Source: Silicimonas sp. (GTDB taxonomy: Bacteria; Pseudomonadota; Alphaproteobacteria; Rhodobacterales; Rhodobacteraceae). From it: a DNA stretch of 49,630 nt. The notes beneath the pieces were generated by a model, which ran no database searches, was not told where the DNA came from, and was given only the letters and a program-made list of their open reading frames with translations. Both the position numbers and the translations under genes were made by a program. The stretch covers positions 1 through 49,630 of the forward strand of contig JAJDOD010000095.1 of NCBI GenBank assembly GCA_022340315.1. The letters are read 5' to 3'. Positions 31,992 to 41,607 of this stretch are shown here, in pieces (positions within the stretch are counted from its first letter, which is position 1; each line of letters begins with the position of its first letter).

Positions 31992-33530
31992 GTGCCGATG
32001 ACTGACAAGAAGACGGCGCATATGGCTGACTTGGCCGAACAGGCGCTCCCGATTGGCACGGTCCTCTCGGACGACCAGTTCACGATCACGGACCACCTTG
32101 GTGCCGGGGGCTTTGGTATTACCTACAAGGCCAAGGACAACGTGCTAGGCCGCACGGTCGTCATCAAGGAGTGCTTTCCCGAGGATTTCTGCGTTCGCGA
32201 GAACCACGAGGTGTTCGCTCGAAGCAAGACCTACGCGAAGCCGATACGCTCGATCATCAAGATGTTCATGCGCGAAGCCCAAAGTCTCGCCAAACTGCGC
32301 CACCCCAATATCGTCTCCGTCCATCGCATATTCGAGGAGAACGGCACCGCCTACATGGTATTGGACCTGATCGAGGGCAAAGATCTCTTCGACATAATCG
32401 AAGGCAAGAAAATCCGGCTGTCGCCCGCCCGCGTCAAGGATATCCTGTTTCAGCTTCTCGATGCGATCGACAAGGTGCACGCAATGGGCCTCCTGCACCG
32501 CGACATCTCACCGGACAACATCCTGATCGAAAGGACCGGCACGCCGGTCTTGATCGACTTCGGAGCGGCCCGCGCAGACGCCACTCGCCACACCCGTGCA
32601 ATCTCGTCATTCCTGGTGGTCAAGGACGGATACTCGCCCCAGGAATTCTACGTTGCAGGAAGCGAGCAGGGGCCAAGCAGCGATCTTTATGCGCTTGCCG
32701 CCAGCTTCTATCATGTCCTAAGTGGCAGCGCGCCGCCCAACAGCCAGACGCGCCTGCTGGAAATCGCCGGCGGCCGGACCGACCCCTGCGTTCCGCTTGT
32801 CGGCCGCATTCCCGGGTATGACGACGCGTTTCTTGAAGCTATTGACCGCGCAATGACTATCCACCCGGCCGACCGCCTGCAATCGGCGGCGAAGTGGCGC
32901 CGATTGATCGAGGAATCGGTATCGGCGAGCGAGGGCCCGAAGTCCGAGGTGATCCTGAAACCCTCCAGCCAGGGTATTCCTCTCGATCTGGAACTGTCGC
33001 TTACCAAACTGGTGGAAGAGACCAACGACGAGGTGCGCAAGACCAGCGAGATCATTCTGCCGGAAGAACCGAAAGCCGAGCCGCCTAAACCCGAGGCCAA
33101 ACCTGCCTGGGTCGAAGAGTTCAACGCCGAGTCCCTTTCCCGTCCGCACCGCTCGAAGCGGAGCAGCCGGCAAGCCTATCTTTCAAAGCCGGCACCAACA
33201 TCAGGCGAGGATGAAGGTTGGGTCGATACCCGCCGCGCCTATATAAACTCGCATCCTACCCATACGGGAACCAACTGGATTGATCGGGCGCTGGAAAAGC
33301 AGGGCCGCATCCGCAGTGAGCGTGAACTTGCGCTTGAGGCGCTCGAGAAAGAGGCGACTGGCAGGGCAGGGCCCGTCCCTTCCCAACAAGGGCGACATGC
33401 CGAGGTGGAAATTCCGCGCGGTGTCGCCGCGGCCCCGGCTGTCGCCGCCCGTGGACCACTCCGGACGATCGGAATATTGATCTGTCTGGCGCTCAGCGTG
33501 TCCTGCCTCTTCTTCCTTCCCGCTCCCTGA
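31992..33530 (+). CDS. Ser/Thr protein kinase with C-terminal tail anchor
   Basis: GAGGFGITYKAKD, VVIKECFPEDFC, HRDISPDNILIE, LIDFGAAR, GYSPQEFYVAGSEQGPSSDLYALAASFYH; ends TIGILICLALSVSCLFFLPAP. Confidence 0.9.
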   Translation: MPMTDKKTAHMADLAEQALPIGTVLSDDQFTITDHLGAGGFGITYKAKDNVLGRTVVIKECFPEDFCVRENHEVFARSKTYAKPIRSIIKMFMREAQSLAKLRHPNIVSVHRIFEENGTAYMVLDLIEGKDLFDIIEGKKIRLSPARVKDILFQLLDAIDKVHAMGLLHRDISPDNILIERTGTPVLIDFGAARADATRHTRAISSFLVVKDGYSPQEFYVAGSEQGPSSDLYALAASFYHVLSGSAPPNSQTRLLEIAGGRTDPCVPLVGRIPGYDDAFLEAIDRAMTIHPADRLQSAAKWRRLIEESVSASEGPKSEVILKPSSQGIPLDLELSLTKLVEETNDEVRKTSEIILPEEPKAEPPKPEAKPAWVEEFNAESLSRPHRSKRSSRQAYLSKPAPTSGEDEGWVDTRRAYINSHPTHTGTNWIDRALEKQGRIRSERELALEALEKEATGRAGPVPSQQGRHAEVEIPRGVAAAPAVAARGPLRTIGILICLALSVSCLFFLPAP

Positions 33531-33628
33531 TCCGGCGCGGGGGTCTCCCAACCGACCCGACGGCTCGTCGGTCGAAATTCTTGCGGGCGACAGACCCGAA
33601 CCCGCAGTCCCGCCGGCGGCAAGGATGC

Positions 33629-34411
33629 TTACGTGTCGCTTAGAACCTCGGCCAGATCGCGCGCCGCAGCCCCCAGTAGTCGTGCAAAGGATGCCGCCCG
33701 CTCGATCGAATAGCGTTGAACCGGTCCATGCACGCCGATTGACGCCATATATCGCCCTTGCCTGTCGAAGATAGGAACGGCAATCGCAACCATACCCTCG
33801 ATGAACTCCTCATTATCCAATGCGAACCCCTGCCCGGCAATCGCCCTAAGTTCGGCCTTCATTTTCGCCGGATCAGTGATCGTGTTTGGCGTGCGATAAT
33901 CCAGTTTGCCGGACCCGATGATCCGCTCGCGGTCGCGCTTTCGCAGTGTGGCGAGGAAAGTTTTGCCGCTTGCAGTGCAATGAAATGGCACGTGACTGCC
34001 GACGGGCAGTTGAACGCGGAAAGGCCAGTCCGTTTCGACCCTGTCCTTGTAACTCATGCCCTTTTCTTCGGGGACAACATAATTCACCGTTTCCCGCGTC
34101 TCTTCCGCCAGGCGCCGCAGAATCTGGTGGCGCGCAATATGGCTGGTCGAGGCATGGAGCAACCCTGACGCCATCTCGCGGGCCCGCCGCCCCGGGCGCA
34201 GACCGCCTCCGTCTCGCACCAGAAATCCCTCGTCCATCAGAGTATTGCAGAGCCGGTGCACCGTCTGTTTAGGGAGGTTCACCGCGCGACCGATCTCGGC
34301 GGCACTCATCGGCTCAACTTGCCGCCCCACGAATTCCATTATCAGCAGCACACGAAGGTTGGTCGGAATTCGCAACTCCTCCTGTCCGTCCATCCGCCAC
34401 GACTCTCCCAA
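33629..34411 (-). CDS. IclR-family transcriptional regulator
   Basis: LRVLLIMEFVGRQVEPMSAAEIGRAVNLPKQTVHRLCNTLMDEGFLVRD; effector domain with HCTASGKTFLA. Confidence 0.9.
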   Translation of the reverse strand: MGESWRMDGQEELRIPTNLRVLLIMEFVGRQVEPMSAAEIGRAVNLPKQTVHRLCNTLMDEGFLVRDGGGLRPGRRAREMASGLLHASTSHIARHQILRRLAEETRETVNYVVPEEKGMSYKDRVETDWPFRVQLPVGSHVPFHCTASGKTFLATLRKRDRERIIGSGKLDYRTPNTITDPAKMKAELRAIAGQGFALDNEEFIEGMVAIAVPIFDRQGRYMASIGVHGPVQRYSIERAASFARLLGAAARDLAEVLSDT

Positions 34412-34450
34412 TCAAAGATCTTGCAACAGAGAAAGGAATCATGTTGCATT

Positions 34451-34479
34451 AAAAAGTGAGACTGAAAGTCTCATTTTTT
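34451..34479. promoter_or_regulatory. Candidate IclR operator
   Basis: AAAAAGTGAGACT-GAA-AGTCTCATTTTTT: perfect 7-bp arms TGAGACT/AGTCTCA extended by A/T tracts. Confidence 0.65.
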
Positions 34480-34509
34480 GGCGTTCGCGTCAAATATGGG
34501 AGGAAGCGT

Positions 34510-36138
34510 TTGGAATTCGACTACGTCATCATTGGCGCGGGTTCGGCTGGGTGCGTTCTGGCCAACCGTCTTAGCGATGGCGGCACATTCCAGGTGGCCC
34601 TTCTCGAGGCGGGGGGCAGGGACAACTATCCCTGGATTCACATCCCAGTCGGCTACTTCAAGACGATGGGTAATCCGCGAACCGACTGGGGCTACGAGAC
34701 CGAGCCCGACCCCGGTCTGAACGGACGGTCGCTCAAGTGGCCACGTGGCCGGGTTCTGGGCGGGTCGAGCTCAATCAATGGGTTGCTCTATGTCAGGGGA
34801 CAAGCGGCGGACTACGATCACTGGAGGCAATTGGGCAACGCCGGCTGGGGGTGGGAAGATGTCCTCCCGCTGTTCAAGCGTTCCGAGGCCTATGCCGATG
34901 GCGATTCCGAGATCCGGGGGCGGTCGGGGCCGCTCTCGGTCTCCAACTCGTTGGTCAAACGCGAGGTGGTTGATCTTTATCTCGACGCCGCCGAGAACGC
35001 GGGCTACCGGCGCAATCCCGACTACAATGGCAGGACACAGGAAGGCGTCGGACATTTCCAGCTGACCATGCGCAACGGGCGGCGTTGTTCATCCGCCGTT
35101 GCCTATCTCGGCCCGGCAAAGCGGCGCCAGAACCTGACAATCCTGACCGAATGCCCTGCCAAGTGCCTTACCTTCGACGGCAAGCGCGCAACCGGTGTCG
35201 AGGTCACTTACAAAGGTCGCACCACGACGATCCGCGCGCGCAGGGAAATCGTGCTCTCCGCCGGTGCCATCGCCTCGCCGCAGCTTCTTATGGTCTCGGG
35301 CATTGGCGACCCGGATCACCTGAAAGACCACGGAATCGAGGTGCTGCAGCCGCTGAAAGGTGTTGGCAGGAACCTGCAGGACCACCTTCAGGCGCGACCC
35401 GTCTACAAGACGACACTTTCGACGATCAACACCGAGATCAACAGCCTCGTCAAACAGGGCCTCATCGCGCTCCACTACGCCGCGACCCGAACCGGCCCGA
35501 TGACGATGGCGGCGAGCCTCGGAACAGCGTTTCTGAAGACCCGCCCGCAGTTGGCGGAACCGGATATCCAGTTCCATGTCCAACCCTTCAGCGCCAGCCA
35601 GAAAATCAACAAACCCCACGATTTCAATGCCTTCACCGCCAGCGTCCTGCAGCTTCGACCAGAAAGCGCGGGTCATCTGGAACTCAGGTCGGCTGATATG
35701 CGCGACTATCCCGCGATACACCCCAACTACCTCGCCACCAAGACCGACCAAGATACGATCGTCGAGGGCATCCGCATCGCCCGACGTATTGCCCGCACTG
35801 AACCTGTGGCCGCGGTCATCACCGAGGAATACACTCCCGGCCCGAACATCGCAGACGACGATTACGACGCACTCCTCGACTGGGCGCGATCCAATGCTAC
35901 GACGATCTATCATCCCACCGGCACCTGCAAGATGGGCAGCGACCCGATGGCAGTGGTCGACGACCGCCTTCGTGTCCACGGGGTCGAAGCATTGCGCGTG
36001 GCCGACGCCTCGATCATGCCCGTGATCGTCTCCGGTAACACCAATGCACCCGCAATCATGATCGGTGAAAAAGCGAGCGATCTGGTGCTGGCCGACGCCC
36101 GCGCGTCGGCACCCCTAGAATTGGAGGCGGCTCAATAA
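34510..36138 (+). CDS. GMC-family oxidoreductase (choline/alcohol dehydrogenase-like), probable TTG start
   Basis: FDYVIIGAGSAGCVLANRLSDGG, GRVLGGSSSINGLLYVRG, HPTGTCKMG..., NAPAIMIGEKA. ORF opens at 34456 but that start lies inside the operator palindrome. Confidence 0.88.
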   Translation: MEFDYVIIGAGSAGCVLANRLSDGGTFQVALLEAGGRDNYPWIHIPVGYFKTMGNPRTDWGYETEPDPGLNGRSLKWPRGRVLGGSSSINGLLYVRGQAADYDHWRQLGNAGWGWEDVLPLFKRSEAYADGDSEIRGRSGPLSVSNSLVKREVVDLYLDAAENAGYRRNPDYNGRTQEGVGHFQLTMRNGRRCSSAVAYLGPAKRRQNLTILTECPAKCLTFDGKRATGVEVTYKGRTTTIRARREIVLSAGAIASPQLLMVSGIGDPDHLKDHGIEVLQPLKGVGRNLQDHLQARPVYKTTLSTINTEINSLVKQGLIALHYAATRTGPMTMAASLGTAFLKTRPQLAEPDIQFHVQPFSASQKINKPHDFNAFTASVLQLRPESAGHLELRSADMRDYPAIHPNYLATKTDQDTIVEGIRIARRIARTEPVAAVITEEYTPGPNIADDDYDALLDWARSNATTIYHPTGTCKMGSDPMAVVDDRLRVHGVEALRVADASIMPVIVSGNTNAPAIMIGEKASDLVLADARASAPLELEAAQ

Positions 36139-36803
36139 TGGAACTGCTCTTCGACGCCGGCGCTATCATCCTCGCCGACCTGATCCTCAGCGGCGACAAT
36201 GCGCTGATCATCGGCATGGCCGCCGCCGGTCTTTCGCCGGAGTTACGTGCCCGCGCAATCCTGTTCGGCATGGTCATCGCCGCAGTGCTCCGCATAGTCT
36301 TCGCCGTCGTCGCCACCAAGCTACTCGGAATCCCAGGCCTGCTGTTTCTGGGCGGACTGTTGCTCTGTTGGGTGTGCTACCGGCTCTTCATCGAGATCCG
36401 GGAAAGCGTGGGCGAGAAAGGCGAGTTGGCGCTGGAAGCTGCCGGTGACGCCGAGGCAGGCTATACCGGACCACCGCGCAGAACTCTGGCCCAAGCGCTC
36501 TGGACCATTACGATCGCGGACGTGTCGATGTCGCTCGACAATGTCCTGGCCGTCGCGGCAATCGCGGACGGAGACACCACGCTCCTGATCTTCGGACTTG
36601 GACTCGCAATCCTGTTGATGGCCTTCGCCGCCACGCTCATCATGAAGCTGCTCACGCTCTTCCCGATGATCTCGTGGCTTGGTCTGATTGTTCTGATCTA
36701 CGTGGCGGGCGAAATGCTGTTCCGTGGCGTTTTCGACATCAACTATGGGGTCGGCCCGATGCTGGGCCTGATCGAGGGAATGGACTTAAGCAAGGGACAC
36801 TAA
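36138..36803 (+). CDS. TerC/YjbE-family integral membrane protein
   Basis: LILSGDNALIIGMAAAGLSPELRARAILFGM; IADVSMSLDNVLAVAAIADGD; TAATG stop-start overlap with GMC gene. Confidence 0.9.
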   Translation: MELLFDAGAIILADLILSGDNALIIGMAAAGLSPELRARAILFGMVIAAVLRIVFAVVATKLLGIPGLLFLGGLLLCWVCYRLFIEIRESVGEKGELALEAAGDAEAGYTGPPRRTLAQALWTITIADVSMSLDNVLAVAAIADGDTTLLIFGLGLAILLMAFAATLIMKLLTLFPMISWLGLIVLIYVAGEMLFRGVFDINYGVGPMLGLIEGMDLSKGH

Positions 36804-36884
36804 CCGGATAGCCGGGCACATCGCCTTCTTCGCCCGGCCACTCTTTCTAGACCTGACATGAAGGCAAAACTGGGAGGAAAACGA

Positions 36885-37991
36885 ATGTTTTCAAGACTAA
36901 CAAAAATGGCCACGGCAACTGCCGTCGGTGCGGCCCTTATGGCTAGCACTGCATGGGCCGAAACCGTGATCCGCGTGCAGTCGGTAATTCCGAACTCGGC
37001 CGACGAGGTCGTGATGCTCGAGGAATTTGCCTCTGACGTGCTCGCGCTGACCGAGGGCGAAGTCAAGATCGAAGTGCTGCCCGCAGGCGCGGTCGTCGGC
37101 GTGCAGGAAGTGCTCGACGCGGTCGACGCCGGACTCGTTGAAGGTGGTTTCGCCTGGACGCACTACTGGTCAGGCAAGCATCCCGCTGCCATGCTCTTCG
37201 GCTCCCCCGTCGCGGGAGCCGGTGTCGGCATGGACAATATCGCCTTCATGTCCTGGTTCCTCTCTGCCGGTGGCAAAGAACTCTACAACGAGCTTTGGGA
37301 TGAAATGGGCGTCAACGTGGTCGGCTTCATGCTCCAGCCGGTTGGTCCCGAAGCGCTCGGCTGGTTCAAGGAACCGATCGCCTCGATGGAGGACTTCCGC
37401 AAGTATCGCTTCCGCACGCCGCCGGGCATCCCCGGACAGACTTACAAGGACATCGGCGTGGCCTCGGTCGCAATGGGTGGCGGTGACATCCTGCCGGCAC
37501 TTGAAAAGGGTACCATCGACGCCGCCGAATGGTGCTGCCCGAAACCGGATTCGGTTTTCGGCTTCCAGAAGGTGCTCAAGCACTACTACCTGCAAGGCCT
37601 ACACCAGGTCGTCGTGAACGCCGACATCTACATCAATAAAGATGTCTACAACTCGCTCACGCCGACCCAGCAAAAGGCGATCGAAGTGGCCGCCAATGCG
37701 TCGCTCATGAAGTCGATGGCCTACCGCATCTGGGAGAACGGAAAGGCGCTCGACAAGCTGGTGAACGAAGATGGCGTCATCCTGCATGACACCCCGGCGG
37801 ACTACTTCAGCGAGTATATGAACGCCGCCAACAAGGCCCTTGAGACGAACGCGGCGGAGAACGAGTTCTTTGCCAAGGTCTGGCAGTCCCAGAAGGACTT
37901 CGCCAAGCTCGCCGTCCCGTTCTGGGCAGGCGCGCAAACCTCGAACGCCAACCTGGGCCGGGCTTACGCCGATCAGTTGCTGGCCAAGTAA
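36885..37991 (+). CDS. TRAP transporter substrate-binding protein (DctP/TakP-like)
   Basis: Signal peptide; ETVIRVQSVIPNSADEVVMLEEFASDV; IDAAEWCCPKPDSVFGFQKVLKHYYLQGLHQ. Confidence 0.9.
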   Translation: MFSRLTKMATATAVGAALMASTAWAETVIRVQSVIPNSADEVVMLEEFASDVLALTEGEVKIEVLPAGAVVGVQEVLDAVDAGLVEGGFAWTHYWSGKHPAAMLFGSPVAGAGVGMDNIAFMSWFLSAGGKELYNELWDEMGVNVVGFMLQPVGPEALGWFKEPIASMEDFRKYRFRTPPGIPGQTYKDIGVASVAMGGGDILPALEKGTIDAAEWCCPKPDSVFGFQKVLKHYYLQGLHQVVVNADIYINKDVYNSLTPTQQKAIEVAANASLMKSMAYRIWENGKALDKLVNEDGVILHDTPADYFSEYMNAANKALETNAAENEFFAKVWQSQKDFAKLAVPFWAGAQTSNANLGRAYADQLLAK

Positions 37992-38004
37992 GCCATAAGA
38001 TCAG

Positions 38005-38124
38005 TCGGGACGGAGTAATCCCCGTCCCGATTATCGGCCGGAAAGTATCCCGGGTGAATTGGCCAACAGGCCAAGAGGGCGGAGCCCTCGCACAAAAACA
38101 AGAAACTTGCGCCGCGAAGCGGCG
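38005..38124 (+). terminator. Run of four perfect stem-loops between dctP and dctQ
   Basis: TCGGGACGG/CCGTCCCGA (38005-38030), TTGGCC/GGCCAA (38059-38074), GAGGGC/GCCCTC (38075-38089), CGCCGC/GCGGCG (38110-38124). Confidence 0.65.
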
Positions 38125-38167
38125 TGCTGCCTGATACTCAAAAGGCAACGGAAAATGGGAGGGTGAG

Positions 38168-38782
38168 GTGAACGACGAGTTGGAAGACGTCAACCTCGAC
38201 GCCGGGGATGAACTCCTGGCCGAGGCGCGTGGCGGGCCGGAAACCCCGCTTCCCGATGACATGCACCCCCTGGCGAGATATCTCGTCTGGGCTATCGACT
38301 GGTTCTCGGAATGGCAGGGCAGGCTGGTCTGCCTACTGGTTGTCCCGATAATCTTCGCGATGGTCTACGAAGTCGTGATGCGCAAATTCTTCATTGCGCC
38401 GACGCTTTGGGCCTTCGACATCAGCCGAATGCTCTACGGCGTGTCCTTCATGCTCGGCGCAGCCTATGCGCTGATGCGGGGCCTGCACATCCGCGCCGAT
38501 TTCCTATATCGCGGCTTCTCAGTAAAGACCCAGGGACGGGTCGATCTCGTGCTCTACGTGCTCTTCTTCATGCCGGGCATGATCCTGCTCTACATTGCTG
38601 CGCAGGAATTCGCGCTGAAGAGTTTCGCCCAGAACGAGAGCGCCGGTGACAGCACATGGGCACCGATCGTCTGGCCGGTAAAGATGGCACTCGCCGCCGG
38701 TGTTGCTTTCCTGGTTCTTCAGGGCATCTCTGAAATTCTAAAATCATGGTACGCGGCGACCCGCGGGAGGTGGCCGCGATGA
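38168..38782 (+). CDS. TRAP transporter small permease (DctQ)
   Basis: Four TM; ISRMLYGVSFMLGAAYALMRGLHIRADFLY motif. Confidence 0.9.
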   Translation: MNDELEDVNLDAGDELLAEARGGPETPLPDDMHPLARYLVWAIDWFSEWQGRLVCLLVVPIIFAMVYEVVMRKFFIAPTLWAFDISRMLYGVSFMLGAAYALMRGLHIRADFLYRGFSVKTQGRVDLVLYVLFFMPGMILLYIAAQEFALKSFAQNESAGDSTWAPIVWPVKMALAAGVAFLVLQGISEILKSWYAATRGRWPR

Positions 38783-40149
38783 TCGACATCATTCAAGCAC
38801 TTTTCGATCTTCTGCCGGACTTCGCACCGCAGACGATCGGCATCCTGATGATCTGCGCGATGCTCTTCGCGATCTTTGTCGGCTTCCCGATCTCTTTCAC
38901 GCTGATCTTCCTTGGCATCTTCTTCGGAGCCTGGGGATTCGGGCTGAAGCTGACGATTTTCCTGATGAATCTGCAAATCTATGGCTCGATGATGGAGCAG
39001 ACGCTGGCCGCTGTGCCGCTCTTCGTCTTCATGGGCTTCATGATGGAGCAGGCGGGACTGATGGAACGACTGTTCGCAGCCATCCAGCTCATGCTCGCGC
39101 GCATGAAGGGTTCGCTCTTCGTCGCGGTGCTTTTCGTCTCCGTCATCTTCGGCGCGGCGACCGGCATCGTCGGGGCCTCGGTCACCATCCTCGGGATCAT
39201 GGCGGCCACGACGATGAACCGGTCCGGTTACGACGTACGGCTTGCGTCCGGTACGATTACCGCAGGCGGCACCCTCGGTATCCTGATCCCGCCTTCGATC
39301 ATGCTCGTCGTCATGGGCCCAGTGCTGGAGATTCCCGTCACCGACCTCTTCGCGGGTGCGATTATCCCTGGCATCCTGATGGCCGTCCTTTACCTCATCT
39401 ACTCGGTCGGCCGCTGCTGGATCAATCCGTCGCTCGGACCAGCGCTGCCCGAGGACATGATCCCCGAGGACCGCTCCTATGTCTGGCGCGAATTCTTCCT
39501 CGGGCTCGTGCCACCGACGATCCTGATCGCCTTTGCGTTGGGTTCGATCCTCTCTGGATGGGCCACGCCGACCGAAGGTGCCGGCATGGGTGCTTTCGGT
39601 TCGGTGATCCTGACGCTGCTCTACAAGAAGTTCAGCTTCGGAGCGACGTACAAGGCGCTTAAGAAGACGCTTGAGATCTCGGTCCTGATCCTCTTCCTGG
39701 TGGCGGCCTCGAATTTTTTCGGCGCGGTCTTCTCTCGGCTCGGAACACCTCAGATGATCACAGATTTGCTTTTGTCGCTCGATCTATCGGCGAACATGGT
39801 CATCATTTTGATCCTTGCGCTGGTCTTCATTCTCGGCTGGCCGCTGGAATGGGTGCCGATCGTGCTGATCATCCTGCCAATCCTGGCGCCTGTGCTGATC
39901 GAGTTGCAGGTCGACATGCTCTGGTTTGCTATTCTGGTTGCAGTCTGTTTGCAGACGGCTTGGCTCAGTCCACCCGTGGCCCTCTCGGCCTATTTCCTCA
40001 AGGGGGTGGTGCCAAGCTGGGATCTCAAGGACATCTACCTGGGCATGATGCAGTTCATGTGCATCCAGATTCTGGGCCTTGCGATCGTGTTCCTGATCCC
40101 GAGCATTGTCACCTGGCTGCCGACGTATCTTTACGGCGGCGGCAACTGA
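38779..40149 (+). CDS. TRAP transporter large permease (DctM)
   Basis: GTITAGGTLGILIPPSIMLVVMGPVLEIPVTDLFAGAIIPG; 4-nt overlap with dctQ. Confidence 0.93.
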   Translation: MIDIIQALFDLLPDFAPQTIGILMICAMLFAIFVGFPISFTLIFLGIFFGAWGFGLKLTIFLMNLQIYGSMMEQTLAAVPLFVFMGFMMEQAGLMERLFAAIQLMLARMKGSLFVAVLFVSVIFGAATGIVGASVTILGIMAATTMNRSGYDVRLASGTITAGGTLGILIPPSIMLVVMGPVLEIPVTDLFAGAIIPGILMAVLYLIYSVGRCWINPSLGPALPEDMIPEDRSYVWREFFLGLVPPTILIAFALGSILSGWATPTEGAGMGAFGSVILTLLYKKFSFGATYKALKKTLEISVLILFLVAASNFFGAVFSRLGTPQMITDLLLSLDLSANMVIILILALVFILGWPLEWVPIVLIILPILAPVLIELQVDMLWFAILVAVCLQTAWLSPPVALSAYFLKGVVPSWDLKDIYLGMMQFMCIQILGLAIVFLIPSIVTWLPTYLYGGGN

Positions 40150-40181
40150 GCGACCTTGACCCGCTGGCGCGCGCCGCTCTA

Positions 40182-40221
40182 CCGGGGAGGCTCTGCCTCC
40201 CCGGACCCCTCCGGGATATTC
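40182..40221. repeat. Hairpin element, left copy
   Basis: CCGGGGAGGCTCTGCCTCCCCGGACCCCTCCGGGATATTC; inverted homologue at 41608-41645. Confidence 0.7.
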
Positions 40222-41514
40222 TCAGACCAGTGACAAAGCCGGTTTCCGCATTTGCTCCGCCCGGGTACCAAATTTGACCCAAGGCCGGTCGAAGGGATTG
40301 CCGATTAAAGGCGCCATGTCGCCTGGCTCCGGCATTTCGAGACGGCGCATCAGCCGGCCCTTTGCGAAGAACTTTTCCCTGTCGGCCCTGTTCTGCTCCA
40401 AAGCCTCGCGGCCAATCCGGTCCATCGTCCAGCGGTCGGTCGTTAGCAACCAGGCCTTATCAAGGAACTGCTTCGCAAGTGCTGGATTGTCACAATGTTT
40501 TCGAGCGTTCAGGTACATTCGAAGCGCACGTTCGTTCTGGGCTAGCCTGCCCTGTTCGGCAAAGACCTCGGCAAACGCCTCCAACTCCTCGCGCTCGTCC
40601 CCGTACCACTGGTCTCGTGGCATATCCGGGAGTTCCTGGGGCGCAAAAGCCGAATGCCCCAGGCAGTGATTTGTCCAGTCGCGTTCTGCCTCGAGCGCTT
40701 CATTCCAGGTTTCAACCGTCTCCCTCGGCAACTGGAACCGCCGCCCCGGAAGGCGGCCGTCTTGGATCAGATCAAAACTTCGCAACGGATTGTGGCGGCA
40801 GTCCGCAAACGGCGGGGTGAGAGCATTGAACTTCGAGAAAAGAATCGCGCTGCGATGCGATACCCCGGCATTCTGGCGTAGTGTTCCTGTTGTCGGCAGA
40901 GGACGACTCAAGCCGATGACGCGCGCGAATTTGGCCGCCACATCGCTTTTGTCATAAGCCAAGACATCCATGCTCTCGCGACCCAATTCCGCGATCCACG
41001 GTCCCAGCCGTGTTTGGTATCCGGGTAGGCGGGGCGCATCGAAGAGCATGTCAAGAGTATCGCCGGACCATTGCGTTGCTTGTTGCGAGGCCGATGTAGC
41101 CCAGTCCAGAGGATCGCGCAGGAAAGCGACGACCCTGACCCGATCGAACCGCGCACCGAGAAAGTCATGCAGGCGGGCCACCTCGCTTGGCCGGAAGCCT
41201 GACAGGTCCTCCCCGCAAAGGATCAGGTGGCGTGTCGAATTTTCCTCGATCTCGGAGGCCAGTTCCGCGCGGGTCGCCTCGATGTATTGCTCCGCAGCAG
41301 ACCCATCCTTCCAGCGCAGGCCTGCAAGGTGAAGCGCATCGGGCCGATCCCAGAATGCCAACGCCAACCGTTCGCCGTGGTTCCGATCGCCCGCGAGATA
41401 GTGATATCCCTCCGACCGCAATCGGTCGCGGGCAGCGGAAAACGCCGCCTGGATGGCTGTCGAACCGGTCTTCGGCACGCCGATATGAACATAGGCCGTG
41501 CGCGGCGGCTGCAT
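40222..41514 (-). CDS. Sulfotransferase-like P-loop protein
   Basis: AYVHIGVPKTGSTAIQAAF (PAPS/P-loop), VRVVAFLRDPLDWATSASQQ. Confidence 0.65.
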   Translation of the reverse strand: MQPPRTAYVHIGVPKTGSTAIQAAFSAARDRLRSEGYHYLAGDRNHGERLALAFWDRPDALHLAGLRWKDGSAAEQYIEATRAELASEIEENSTRHLILCGEDLSGFRPSEVARLHDFLGARFDRVRVVAFLRDPLDWATSASQQATQWSGDTLDMLFDAPRLPGYQTRLGPWIAELGRESMDVLAYDKSDVAAKFARVIGLSRPLPTTGTLRQNAGVSHRSAILFSKFNALTPPFADCRHNPLRSFDLIQDGRLPGRRFQLPRETVETWNEALEAERDWTNHCLGHSAFAPQELPDMPRDQWYGDEREELEAFAEVFAEQGRLAQNERALRMYLNARKHCDNPALAKQFLDKAWLLTTDRWTMDRIGREALEQNRADREKFFAKGRLMRRLEMPEPGDMAPLIGNPFDRPWVKFGTRAEQMRKPALSLV

Positions 41515-41607
41515 TCTCGTTCGTCCTGTCTCTCCGTGATCGGTTGAACGACAGGAATGCTACGAAACCGTTACCGGAGCATCGCATCCGCAGATTCTTC
41601 CTGGGAG

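Noticed and set aside
29214-33530. Kinase pair as part of a type VI secretion (PpkA/PppA/Fha) locus
   Set aside because: No T6SS structural genes, PP2C phosphatase or FHA protein in the window.
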